A stretch of 5,592 bases of DNA from Candidatus Nanopelagicaceae bacterium (lineage in GTDB: Bacteria; Actinomycetota; Actinomycetes; Nanopelagicales; Nanopelagicaceae). The notes below the pieces were generated by a model that was not told the DNA's origin, made no database searches, and saw only the letters and a program-made list of their open reading frames with translations. This document shows positions 1 to 5,456 of the stretch, one piece after another (position 1 is the stretch's first letter; each line of letters opens with the position of its first letter). Location: the NCBI GenBank assembly GCA_947478965.1, contig CANJXW010000049.1, forward strand, positions 1 through 5,592. The letters are read 5' to 3'. The position numbers and the translations under genes are program-made.

Positions 1-438
1 GACTTCGTCGAACCCATCTGACTTGGCCCGCACTAGCGCTTCTAAATGAGATGTATACGGAAACTCTTTAAGAACCGAGATTGGCGATTTCGTAGCAGCT
101 TTATCTATCGATACCTTGAGAGGCGCTTTAATCTCTTCATAGGACTGGTGAATGGCGAGAAATCTTTGAGACGAAAATAGTAAGCGAAGGCGACCTACCT
201 GTTGAGGTTCTGCCAGTAAAAGTGAGGCGATCGCCTTGCGAATGAGATCCTCAGGGGGAAGGCGGATTCCAAGTTGATCACTTGCCGAGACCGCTCTGCG
301 CATATGTCGACCAAGTTCAAAGACGGACTCTTTTTCGCTTCGGAGAGTTTCAAAGAAACCGAAACCATCTGGCCAAAAATCTGCATCGAATTGGATGTGC
401 GTTGAATCTACAAGTGATTGATCTAACCAAACCTTCAC
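1..438 (-). CDS. pabC: Aminodeoxychorismate lyase (class IV aminotransferase fold), C-terminus cut off by window edge
   Basis: This is the N-terminal 146 codons of a fold-type IV PLP enzyme; the gene runs off the left edge. The family lyase converts 4-amino-4-deoxychorismate to p-aminobenzoate and pyruvate in cytosolic folate synthesis. Visible marks are the early GFGFFETLR segment (about residues 25-33), which is typical of class IV enzymes, an ELGRHMRRA segment (41-49), and the region around FPYTSHLEALVRAKSDGFDEV (126-146). Lys124 lies 20 residues before the DE pair, the same spacing as the PLP lysine of E. coli PabC, so it is the likely Schiff-base lysine. The start is GTG at 436-438. It overlaps the pabB stop in a GTGA tetranucleotide and has a strong ribosome binding site upstream, so the two proteins are probably translationally coupled. 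A branched-chain or D-amino-acid aminotransferase is the alternative by fold alone; adjacency to pabB argues for PabC. Confidence 0.85.
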   Translation of the reverse strand, partial: MKVWLDQSLVDSTHIQFDADFWPDGFGFFETLRSEKESVFELGRHMRRAVSASDQLGIRLPPEDLIRKAIASLLLAEPQQVGRLRLLFSSQRFLAIHQSYEEIKAPLKVSIDKAATKSPISVLKEFPYTSHLEALVRAKSDGFDEV

Positions 439-1436
439 GCTATCTCACCCCCTGCAATCGAGAGAAGTTTTCGCGCTTTAAGTTGCGTCTCTTCCCACTC
501 ATCATGCGGATTACTCCCCCACGTAATTCCTGCGCCCGTTCCAAATCGTAGAACTTGGTCTTGGCTTCTCCAGAAAGTCCTTATAGCTACCGCAAGTTGC
601 GCTGTGTCGCCCTCAATCCAGCCAAGTGCGCCACAGTAATTACCTCGCGCGGTCGGCTCGCTCTGAGAGATTATTTTCAGAGCTGAACTCTTTGGTGTTC
701 CGCTAACGGACCCGGGAGGCGAGAGCGATTGAAGAATTTGCATCCATGAAATATCAGAACTGAGTTCCCCCACAACATCTGAGACAAGGTGTCTGAGCCC
801 CGGATGATCCTCACTGCGCAACAGCGCTGAAACTTCAACAGAACCTGGAATACAAATCTTTCCCAGGTCGTTGCGCATTAAATCAACGATCATAATATTT
901 TCCGATTGATCCTTTTCGCCAAATCCATCCATGTTCAATGTCTGTGTTCCCTTAATCGGTGACGTCAAAATTGTTGAACCATTTCTCGAAAGAAATCTTT
1001 CAGGTGAGGCCGATGCAATCTCTAACTCTGGAATCTTTAGGTAGGTAGCAAAGGGCGCCGGATTATCTGCAAGAAGTTTTGAGAAAAGTGGGGCAAGACT
1101 TTGCGTCACTCCCCCGATAGAAATCTCGCGACAAGCATTTACTTGATAGACATCTCCACGCAAAACCGATTCGCGAATGTTCTCCACGTACGTGAGGAAA
1201 CTGGGTTCGTCCATCGATGAAACCCACTGATCGCTCAACGCCATCCACGTGTCAGAGCTTTGAGGAAAATCGCTCTCGGTCACTTCACTAAAGCGGGCAA
1301 AGCAGCCCTCGCCCTCAAAGGTCGTCGATATCGCCCAAAAATTTCCATCTTCGAGGACGCGTGGGTCTGATGAGACCTCTTCAAGGCCTCTGGCTAATCG
1401 CCCGCCCATCCAGAAGAAATCCTGACCGTTATCCAT
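435..1436 (-). CDS. pabB: Aminodeoxychorismate synthase component I (chorismate-binding enzyme)
   Basis: A 333-residue cytosolic enzyme of the TrpE/PabB/MenF fold. It should aminate chorismate to 4-amino-4-deoxychorismate, using ammonia from a PabA glutaminase not seen here. Motifs in order: SASPERFL (142-149), PIKGT (160-164), ENIMIVDLMRND (179-190), HLVSDVVGEL (216-225), PPGSVSGTPK (240-249), ARGNYCGALGW (263-273), LAVAIRTF (281-288) and GTGAGITWGSNPHDEWEET (299-317). In E. coli PabB the lysine of PIKGT is the active nucleophile, while anthranilate synthase has PIAGT; Lys162 therefore favours PabB over TrpE. The N-terminal part is short (E. coli PabB is about 450 residues), so much of the first subdomain is missing or reduced, while the catalytic half is complete. 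An in-frame TAA lies two codons upstream of ATG 1434-1436, fixing it as the first possible start. pabC follows with a 4-nt overlap. Confidence 0.9.
   Translation of the reverse strand: MDNGQDFFWMGGRLARGLEEVSSDPRVLEDGNFWAISTTFEGEGCFARFSEVTESDFPQSSDTWMALSDQWVSSMDEPSFLTYVENIRESVLRGDVYQVNACREISIGGVTQSLAPLFSKLLADNPAPFATYLKIPELEIASASPERFLSRNGSTILTSPIKGTQTLNMDGFGEKDQSENIMIVDLMRNDLGKICIPGSVEVSALLRSEDHPGLRHLVSDVVGELSSDISWMQILQSLSPPGSVSGTPKSSALKIISQSEPTARGNYCGALGWIEGDTAQLAVAIRTFWRSQDQVLRFGTGAGITWGSNPHDEWEETQLKARKLLSIAGGEIA
445..453 (-). promoter_or_regulatory. Ribosome binding site of pabC, inside the end of pabB
   Basis: Read on the minus strand the site is AGGGGGTGA, ending 6 nt before the GTG start at 438. 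With the preceding base it matches 8 of 10 positions of the ideal AAGGAGGTGA. It lies within the last codons of pabB and supports GTG as the true start, with reinitiation by ribosomes that have just ended pabB. Confidence 0.7.
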
Positions 1437-1448
1437 GCCTTAACGCTA
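1437..1448 (-). promoter_or_regulatory. Putative leaderless promoter (-10 box) of pabB
   Basis: On the minus strand TAGCGT (1443-1448) fits the actinobacterial TANNNT -10 pattern and ends 6 nt before the pabB ATG, so transcription would begin at or next to the A of the start codon. The only Shine-Dalgarno-like bases (AAGG, 1438-1441) sit 1 nt from the ATG, too close to work, which supports leaderless translation. No good -35 box is visible at the expected distance. Confidence 0.45.
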
Positions 1449-1465
1449 CGGTGAAAACTCTGGCT

Positions 1466-1495
1466 TTGGCGCTTATGCCTCGCCTGCGCTAGATT
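1466..1495 (+). promoter_or_regulatory. Putative promoter of the tRNA-Gly/tRNA-Cys group
   Basis: TTGGCG (1466-1471) and TAGATT (1490-1495) are separated by 18 bp and resemble sigma-70 -35 and -10 boxes (4/6 and a good TANNNT match). The predicted transcription start is near 1502, about 10 nt before the mature tRNA-Gly 5' end. The promoter is divergent from the pabB promoter within the same 75-bp gap. Confidence 0.5.
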
Positions 1496-1511
1496 TGCCT
1501 CTGCACAAAAT

Positions 1512-1584
1512 GCGGACGTAGCGCAGCTGGTAGCGCGGAACCTTGCCAAGGTTCAGGTCGCGGGTTCGAACCCCGTCGTCCGCT
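1512..1584 (+). tRNA. tRNA-Gly (anticodon GCC)
   Basis: A 73-nt cloverleaf. The acceptor stem GCGGACG/CGTCCGC pairs perfectly (1512-1518 with 1577-1583), followed by discriminator T1584. The D stem is GCGC/GCGC, the anticodon stem GAACC/GGTTC surrounds loop TTGCCAA with GCC at 1545-1547, and the T arm carries loop TTCGAAC (1565-1571). CCA is not encoded and must be added enzymatically. It reads GGC and GGT codons. Confidence 0.97.
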
Positions 1585-1590
1585 CGGATT

Positions 1591-1630
1591 GACCGCCGCT
1601 TTGAATTAATTTTCGGGTGGCGGTTTCTCT
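1591..1630 (+). terminator. Hairpin with short T-rich tail between tRNA-Gly and tRNA-Cys
   Basis: Bases 1591-1600 can pair with 1616-1625. The core is ACCGCC/GGCGGT (1592-1597 with 1619-1624), extended by G-U and C-G pairs to about 10 bp, with a 15-nt AT-rich loop. TTTCTCT follows, overlapping the stem end. It could be a weak intrinsic terminator after tRNA-Gly or a processing/spacer hairpin in a shared precursor. The interrupted T tract and the immediate start of tRNA-Cys at 1633 make full termination uncertain. Confidence 0.35.
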
Positions 1631-1632
1631 AT

Positions 1633-1703
1633 GGTGGAATGGCCGAGAGGCGAGGCAAGGGACTGCAAATCCCTCTACACGGGTTCAAATCCCGTTTCCA
1701 CCT
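1633..1703 (+). tRNA. tRNA-Cys (anticodon GCA)
   Basis: A 71-nt cloverleaf. The acceptor stem GGTGGAA/TTCCACC pairs 1633-1639 with 1696-1702 and is followed by discriminator T1703, the usual base for tRNA-Cys. The D stem is GCC/GGC, anticodon stem AGGGA/TCCCT (1658-1662, 1670-1674) holds loop CTGCAAA with GCA at 1665-1667, and the T arm is ACGGG/CCCGT with loop TTCAAAT. The next three bases are CCA (1704-1706), so the 3' end appears encoded, unlike the neighbouring Gly and Val tRNAs. It lies 48 nt after tRNA-Gly and may be on the same transcript. Confidence 0.96.
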
Positions 1704-1785
1704 CCAAGAGACAGCACAAGTATCAGTAAAGAAATCAGTAAAAGTAAGAAGGCAATCCCCTCAATCCAATTTACTGGGAGCAAGA

Positions 1786-2130
1786 ATGAGCGCAGAAGAT
1801 ACACAACGCCCGTGGGGTCGTTATGAAATCTTGCAATCAGGAGATGCCCACAAAGTTAAATGCATTTGGGTTACACCGGGAATGCGTCTTTCCTACCAAC
1901 GCCATCAAAAGCGCGCAGAGCACTGGTTTATTATTAAAGGCGAAGCTCGTATTACCCTCAATGGAGATATCTTCGAAATGGGTGCTGGCGACTTCATCGA
2001 TATCGCAATCGGTGATGCCCATAGAATTGAAAATATCGGGCAGATCGAACTCGTATTCACCGAAGTTCAGACAGGTACGTACTTTGGTGAGGACGATATT
2101 GAACGCATTGAGGATGATTTCGGTCGATAG
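1786..2130 (+). CDS. Stand-alone cupin related to the phosphomannose isomerase type II (ManC) C-terminal domain
   Basis: A 114-residue single-domain cupin. It matches the last domain of bifunctional mannose-1-phosphate guanylyltransferase/phosphomannose isomerases almost end to end: RPWGRYEIL (8-16), PGMRLSYQRHQKRAEHW (31-47), KGEARITLNGD (51-61), GDAHRIEN (76-83) and the closing TGTYFGEDDIERIEDDFGR (96-114). Likely metal ligands are His40, Glu45 or His46, and His79. There is no nucleotidyltransferase domain, so isomerisation of mannose-6-phosphate to fructose-6-phosphate is possible but unproven; a sugar-binding or regulatory role is equally open. ATG 1786 is chosen because GGGAG (1776-1780) lies 5 nt upstream and the family motif begins a few residues later; in-frame extension would run back through two tRNAs. 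No clear promoter lies in the 79 nt after tRNA-Cys, so it may be read from the tRNA promoter. Confidence 0.85.
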   Translation: MSAEDTQRPWGRYEILQSGDAHKVKCIWVTPGMRLSYQRHQKRAEHWFIIKGEARITLNGDIFEMGAGDFIDIAIGDAHRIENIGQIELVFTEVQTGTYFGEDDIERIEDDFGR

Positions 2131-2151
2131 GAACATCACGCTTTACTGGGC

Positions 2152-2157
2152 TATACT
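2152..2157 (+). promoter_or_regulatory. Putative -10 box of tRNA-Val
   Basis: TATACT is a near-consensus -10 hexamer 25 nt before the mature tRNA-Val 5' end, giving a predicted start near 2164. It suggests tRNA-Val has its own promoter and does not depend on readthrough from the cupin gene. No convincing -35 box is seen 16-18 bp upstream, where the cupin gene ends. Confidence 0.45.
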
Positions 2158-2182
2158 CTCCCAACAACTTCATACATACCTT

Positions 2183-2254
2183 GGACGATTGGCTCAGCGG
2201 TAGAGCACCACATTGACATTGTGGGGGTCACTGGTTCGATCCCAGTATCGTCCA
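2183..2254 (+). tRNA. tRNA-Val (anticodon GAC)
   Basis: A 72-nt cloverleaf. Acceptor stem GGACGAT/ATCGTCC pairs 2183-2189 with 2247-2253, and the discriminator is A2254. The D stem is GCTC/GAGC; anticodon stem CCACA/TGTGG surrounds loop TTGACAT with GAC at 2215-2217; the T arm is ACTGG/CCAGT with loop TTCGATC. No CCA is encoded. The 27 bases between it and the convergent repair gene are AT-rich and hold no obvious terminator hairpin. Confidence 0.96.
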
Positions 2255-2281
2255 CTTAAGTTATTTAGATTATTTACTTTA

Positions 2282-2956
2282 TTAAAGATACCGAATGGCC
2301 TCGCGAACTGCGACTTTATCCAGATCAGGATGTTGGACGAGAAATTGCTTCACAGGTCGCTTGTCCAATTTGGATAGATCCCGAAGAGCCCAACCGATCG
2401 ACTTTGCGATGAAGAAGCGATGATCGTCTGCATGATCATGGCAATATTTCAATAAGAGCGAAACATCCGTCTTATTCCCTCGGCCTCTTTGATGTTGTAT
2501 TGCAGCGCGATTGAGCCACATGTTCTCATCTTTGTTCCATGTATCCATCAGTGGTTTCAATGAATATCGGGCAGTCAAGGGAGACACCGCCGCTGTTCCT
2601 AAACTATCTACGGTGTCCCACCACGATTTGTGAGTGATGAGAAATTGAACATGCTCAGATAAAAAATCTTCCTCGGCGAAATCAATAAAGTAAGCGATTA
2701 AGTCACAAGCGAAATATTGATACTCGCGCTCTTCTAGCTTCCACAGCGCTCGTGAGGCTCTACCAATATCTAGAGATGTTGGATCTGGGAGTAGAGCGAA
2801 TACTTCGCGACTGATTGCACGACGAGTTGGGGTGTCTATTCCAAGATATGGCGCTATATCTTTCATGTATTTTTGCGCACCTGCAGCACGAACCGGATTC
2901 TTATGAGACTGAACTGCGTACTGCAATTTCGTGACAACGTCGGTATGAAACTTCAT
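2282..2956 (-). CDS. AlkD-type DNA alkylation repair glycosylase
   Basis: A 224-residue HEAT-like-repeat protein of the AlkD family. These monofunctional DNA glycosylases remove positively charged alkylated bases such as 7-methylguanine and 3-methyladenine without flipping the base. Hallmarks, numbered from ATG 2956: YMKDIAPYLGI (30-40), ALWKLEEREYQYFACDLI (70-87), THKSWWDTVD (108-117), MWLNRAAIQHQ (146-156) and AKSIGWALRD (184-193). Trp113, Asp117, Arg150 and Trp189 correspond to Trp109, Asp113, Arg148 and Trp187 of Bacillus cereus AlkD, so the active surface appears intact. Length is as expected for the family. An in-frame TTG ten codons upstream could start the frame, but ATG 2956 has AGAAAGG 8 nt before it, and family similarity begins just after it. 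It is transcribed divergently from the flavoprotein gene and converges on tRNA-Val. Confidence 0.9.
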   Translation of the reverse strand: MKFHTDVVTKLQYAVQSHKNPVRAAGAQKYMKDIAPYLGIDTPTRRAISREVFALLPDPTSLDIGRASRALWKLEEREYQYFACDLIAYFIDFAEEDFLSEHVQFLITHKSWWDTVDSLGTAAVSPLTARYSLKPLMDTWNKDENMWLNRAAIQHQRGRGNKTDVSLLLKYCHDHADDHRFFIAKSIGWALRDLSKLDKRPVKQFLVQHPDLDKVAVREAIRYL

Positions 2957-3035
2957 GAGAAGAGCCTTTCTAGCTATGAGTGCCAACTCTTAACTTACTG
3001 GCTAGTTCGTATTTTCTATCTTTTAAGGTTATCCC
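2957..3035. promoter_or_regulatory. Divergent promoter region between the repair gene and the flavoprotein gene
   Basis: This 79-bp AT-rich gap must hold both promoters. On the plus strand TAAGGT (3024-3029) ends 6 nt before ATG 3036, the leaderless pattern; the same bases give AAGG (3025-3028) 7 nt before the ATG, usable as a short Shine-Dalgarno if transcription starts earlier, for example from TATTTT (3010-3015). On the minus strand TAAGTT (2992-2997) is a possible -10 box for the repair gene, giving a leader of about 30 nt that carries AGAAAGG. No strong -35 box is visible for either. Confidence 0.35.
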
Positions 3036-4457
3036 ATGGAGAATTCAGGAGAAGCTCATTTCCCGCAAATAATTCAAGGCGGAATGGGGATCGCAGTCTC
3101 TTCCTGGCAACTTGCTCGCGAAGTATCACAGACAGGAGAACTAGGCGTTGTCTCAGGCACCGCCATAGATTCGGTGATTGCTAGACGGCTTCAGGATGGA
3201 GATACCTCCGGAGAGATTCAGAGAGCCCTCTTACATTTTCCACATCAAGAGATTGCCCAGGAAATTATCGATCGGTACTTCATTCAAAGTGGACGCAAAG
3301 AAAATGAACCATACTTTGATGTCCCGAAATTAACTCTGAATCCAAAGCAGCATGCGATCAACCTTCTCGTTGCCTCTGCATTTGTAGAAGTGTGGCTGGC
3401 AAAAGAAGGTCACGATGGGTTAATTGGTATTAACCTTCTAGAAAAGATTCAAATGGCCATTCCAGCTCAACTCTTTGGTGCCATGCTCGCCGGCGTTGAC
3501 TACGTACTTATTGGCGCAGGAATACCCGCACAAATTCCTCACATCTTAAATGAACTCTCCATTGGCAATAAAGTCTCGATGAAGGTTGATGTAGAAGATA
3601 GTACTGACAAGCATCGCCTTGATCTCAATCCAAAGGTTCTAATTCAAGAGTTGTACCCACTTAAGCGTCCGATTTTCCTAGCCATCGTTTCATCCCATGC
3701 TTTGGTTTCATATCTAAATAAAGATGAAGTTACTAAACCAGATGGCTACGTCATTGAATATAACCTCGCGGGCGGCCATAACGCTCCACCTAGAAAGAAG
3801 AACGTTGATGAGAACGGTGAACCCATTTATGGGGATCTAGATACTCCAAATCTTGAAAAGATTAAATCATCAGGATCTCCTTTCTGGTTGGCTGGAAGTT
3901 TTGGCACTCCAGAGAAATTAAGAGAGGCGCTCTCGATGGGTGCCCAAGGAATTCAAGTCGGTTCAATATTTGCGCTAGCAAGCGAGTCTGGATTTACTTT
4001 CGAAATTAGAAGTAGCGTTTTGAATTTAACGGCAGATGAGAATCTCAAGATTTCAACTGATGCAACGGCTTCACCGACTGGATTCCCATTTAAAGTCATT
4101 GGTATGCCTCAGACTTTATCCGAGGAAGAGTTATATGCAAGTAGAACTCGAATCTGCGATCTTGGATATCTGCGAACCCCCTTTAAGCGAGACAATGGCG
4201 GAATTGGATATCGATGTCCTGCTGAACCAATGAACACGTATGAATTTAAAAAAGGCGATCCGAACCAATCACTTGGCGCAAAGTGCTTATGTAACGCTCT
4301 CATGGCAGATATTGGACTGGGCCAACTTCGACCAGATGGTCGAATAGAACTGCCTCTCATCACTATTGGTTCAGATCTCGACGGTCCGCGAAGATTGAAG
4401 GAGATGTACCCAGGTGGTTGGAGCGCGAAGAACGCAGTTGACTTTCTTAGATCGTAG
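3036..4457 (+). CDS. Nitronate monooxygenase-family FMN protein, long form with cysteine-bearing C-terminus
   Basis: A 473-residue cytosolic flavoprotein of the nitronate monooxygenase/FabK/PfaD TIM-barrel family. The barrel begins with IIQGGMGIAVSSWQLA (12-27), the glycine-rich FMN-binding start, then GVVSGTAID (37-45), VWLAKEGHDGLIGINLLEKI (119-138) and GAMLAGVDYVLIGAGIP (148-164). EYNLAGGHNAPP (241-252) contains His248, the family's conserved active-site histidine. WLAGSFGTPE (284-293) and GAQGIQVGSIFALASESG (302-319) form the FMN phosphate site. Classical nitronate monooxygenases are about 320-380 residues; here about 130 more follow, with SPTGFPFKV (346-354), CDLGYLR (374-380), YRCPAEP (392-398) and KCLCNAL (416-422). 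Nitronate oxidation is a family-level guess; an enoyl-reductase-like or other FMN oxidoreductase role cannot be excluded. ATG 3036 is supported by both AAGG and a leaderless-type box upstream. It is convergent with the hydroxyacid dehydrogenase. Confidence 0.85.
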   Translation: MENSGEAHFPQIIQGGMGIAVSSWQLAREVSQTGELGVVSGTAIDSVIARRLQDGDTSGEIQRALLHFPHQEIAQEIIDRYFIQSGRKENEPYFDVPKLTLNPKQHAINLLVASAFVEVWLAKEGHDGLIGINLLEKIQMAIPAQLFGAMLAGVDYVLIGAGIPAQIPHILNELSIGNKVSMKVDVEDSTDKHRLDLNPKVLIQELYPLKRPIFLAIVSSHALVSYLNKDEVTKPDGYVIEYNLAGGHNAPPRKKNVDENGEPIYGDLDTPNLEKIKSSGSPFWLAGSFGTPEKLREALSMGAQGIQVGSIFALASESGFTFEIRSSVLNLTADENLKISTDATASPTGFPFKVIGMPQTLSEEELYASRTRICDLGYLRTPFKRDNGGIGYRCPAEPMNTYEFKKGDPNQSLGAKCLCNALMADIGLGQLRPDGRIELPLITIGSDLDGPRRLKEMYPGGWSAKNAVDFLRS

Positions 4458-4517
4458 TTTCAGAGAGCAAGCACTTGAAGAACAGATGCTGTGAGGGATA
4501 TCCGCCCGAAAAGGCTC
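4458..4517. other. Convergent intergenic gap without a clear terminator
   Basis: The flavoprotein and hydroxyacid dehydrogenase genes end facing each other across 60 bp. I looked for a GC-rich stem followed by a T run on either strand and found only short chance pairings such as AGCA/TGCT. Termination here may rely on Rho or on transcript collision. Confidence 0.5.
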
Positions 4518-5417
4518 TTACCTCTGTGCCACAACATTCTCGAGCGGGACGCCACGTGCAAGAAGCCTCAACTGATCTTCAACCAAAATCTTTCCTCGTG
4601 ATTCAAAGGCCGATGAATCTCCCCCAACATGTGGCGTGATGATGCAGTTCTTTGCACTCCATAATGGATGATCACTTGGAAGTGGTTCTGGATTTGTTAC
4701 ATCAAGCCCTGCAGAGATTCTTCCTGAGTTTAGTTCAGCAATGAGAGCTTCCGTATTAACAATCGGGCCTCTCGCGACGTTAACCAGGACTGAGCCATCT
4801 TTCATCAATGCAAGTCTGCGGGCATCAAACATATTTAAACTCTCTTCGTTGAGCGGCAGAACCAGAAATACAACATCGAGGTCAGGAAGATGTAGGTCGA
4901 TATCTGAAATCGGAATCGAGCCCCCTGAACCTGATCTTGAGAAAGTTCTGATCTCAACATCATAGGGAGTTAAGTAACTCTGGAGCTTCTTGCTTATAGA
5001 TCCTGCACCGATAATTCCGATCTTGCTGTCATTAAAGGATGCGTAACGCTTGTGATCCCAGGTTCCATCTCTTTGAGCGATTGCAAAGTCATGAAAACCG
5101 CGTCTGGAGGCTATAGCCAGTGCAACCGCGAGTTCTGCCGTTGAAGCATCATGAACACCGCGAGCATTGCAAAGCGTCATCCCTGGGCGGAGAAATTCGA
5201 TTGCATCATCAAATCCTGCATTGGGAACCTGGAGATATTTGAGCGATGACATTTTCTTTGTGAATTCAAGGCCTTGAGCACCGCTCATATACGTTGGAAC
5301 GTAAAAGGTAATCTGAGACAAATCACTCGTCTCAAGAGGAAAATTACCAGGAGAAAGTCGAACTATTCCTTCAGGAACGATCAAATCATCCCACTGACTC
5401 CAAACGACTTCACTCAT
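4518..5417 (-). CDS. D-2-hydroxyacid dehydrogenase (NAD(P)-dependent)
   Basis: A 299-residue cytosolic oxidoreductase of the D-isomer-specific 2-hydroxyacid dehydrogenase family, interconverting a D-2-hydroxyacid and a 2-oxoacid. Numbered from ATG 5417: substrate-domain residues VPNAGFDDAIEF (64-75), GVHDASTAELAVALAIA (87-103) before the cofactor domain, nucleotide-binding strand KIGIIGAGSIS (132-142), FLVLPLNEES (184-193), VNVARGPIVNTEAL (212-225), GLDVTNPEPLPSDHPLW (237-253) and IITPHVGG (259-266). Catalytic Arg216, Glu244 and His263 are all present. The usual GxGxxG loop reads GAGSIS, with Ser142 in place of the third glycine. The end of the second strand is RTFSRSGSGG with no acidic residue, which hints at NADP(H). 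The exact substrate cannot be read from sequence. An in-frame TTG eight codons upstream lacks a ribosome site; ATG 5417 is preferred because a TATACT box lies 7 nt before it. Confidence 0.85.
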   Translation of the reverse strand: MSEVVWSQWDDLIVPEGIVRLSPGNFPLETSDLSQITFYVPTYMSGAQGLEFTKKMSSLKYLQVPNAGFDDAIEFLRPGMTLCNARGVHDASTAELAVALAIASRRGFHDFAIAQRDGTWDHKRYASFNDSKIGIIGAGSISKKLQSYLTPYDVEIRTFSRSGSGGSIPISDIDLHLPDLDVVFLVLPLNEESLNMFDARRLALMKDGSVLVNVARGPIVNTEALIAELNSGRISAGLDVTNPEPLPSDHPLWSAKNCIITPHVGGDSSAFESRGKILVEDQLRLLARGVPLENVVAQR

Positions 5418-5430
5418 GGAAGAAAGTATA
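5418..5430 (-). promoter_or_regulatory. Putative leaderless promoter (-10 box) of the hydroxyacid dehydrogenase
   Basis: On the minus strand TATACT (5425-5430) ends 7 nt before ATG 5417, so the predicted transcript begins at or near the start codon. The 7-nt spacer is TTCTTCC and has no Shine-Dalgarno. The hexamer is identical to the one before tRNA-Val. A TTGACC lies 5 nt upstream of the box, too close to be its -35. Confidence 0.5.
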
Positions 5431-5456
5431 GGTCGGGTCAACTAAGACTAGGGTGC

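Noticed and set aside
1722..1742. ATCAGTAAA occurring twice 12 nt apart before the cupin
   Set aside because: Two copies of a 9-mer in AT-rich leader DNA are compatible with chance; no third full copy, and no symmetry suggesting an operator.
1543..1785. An in-frame upstream extension of the cupin reading frame, to 195 residues
   Set aside because: It runs through tRNA-Gly and tRNA-Cys; the domain match and the GGGAG site place the start at 1786.
1837..2139. A 100-codon open frame on the minus strand opposite the cupin
   Set aside because: It is the antisense shadow of a clear cupin gene, with no recognisable motif and no plausible ribosome site noted.
1823..2203. A 126-codon frame overlapping the cupin in another phase
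   Set aside because: It overlaps the cupin out of frame and runs into tRNA-Val; its translation has no domain-like pattern.
2255..2281. AT-rich gap with two TTATTTA copies after tRNA-Val, considered as a terminator or attachment site
   Set aside because: No GC-rich stem, and no duplicate of the tRNA 3' end elsewhere in the window to suggest integration.
2957..2986. TTG start ten codons upstream for the alkylation repair gene
   Set aside because: ATG 2956 has a good AGAAAGG site at 8 nt and family similarity begins there; the TTG has no ribosome site.
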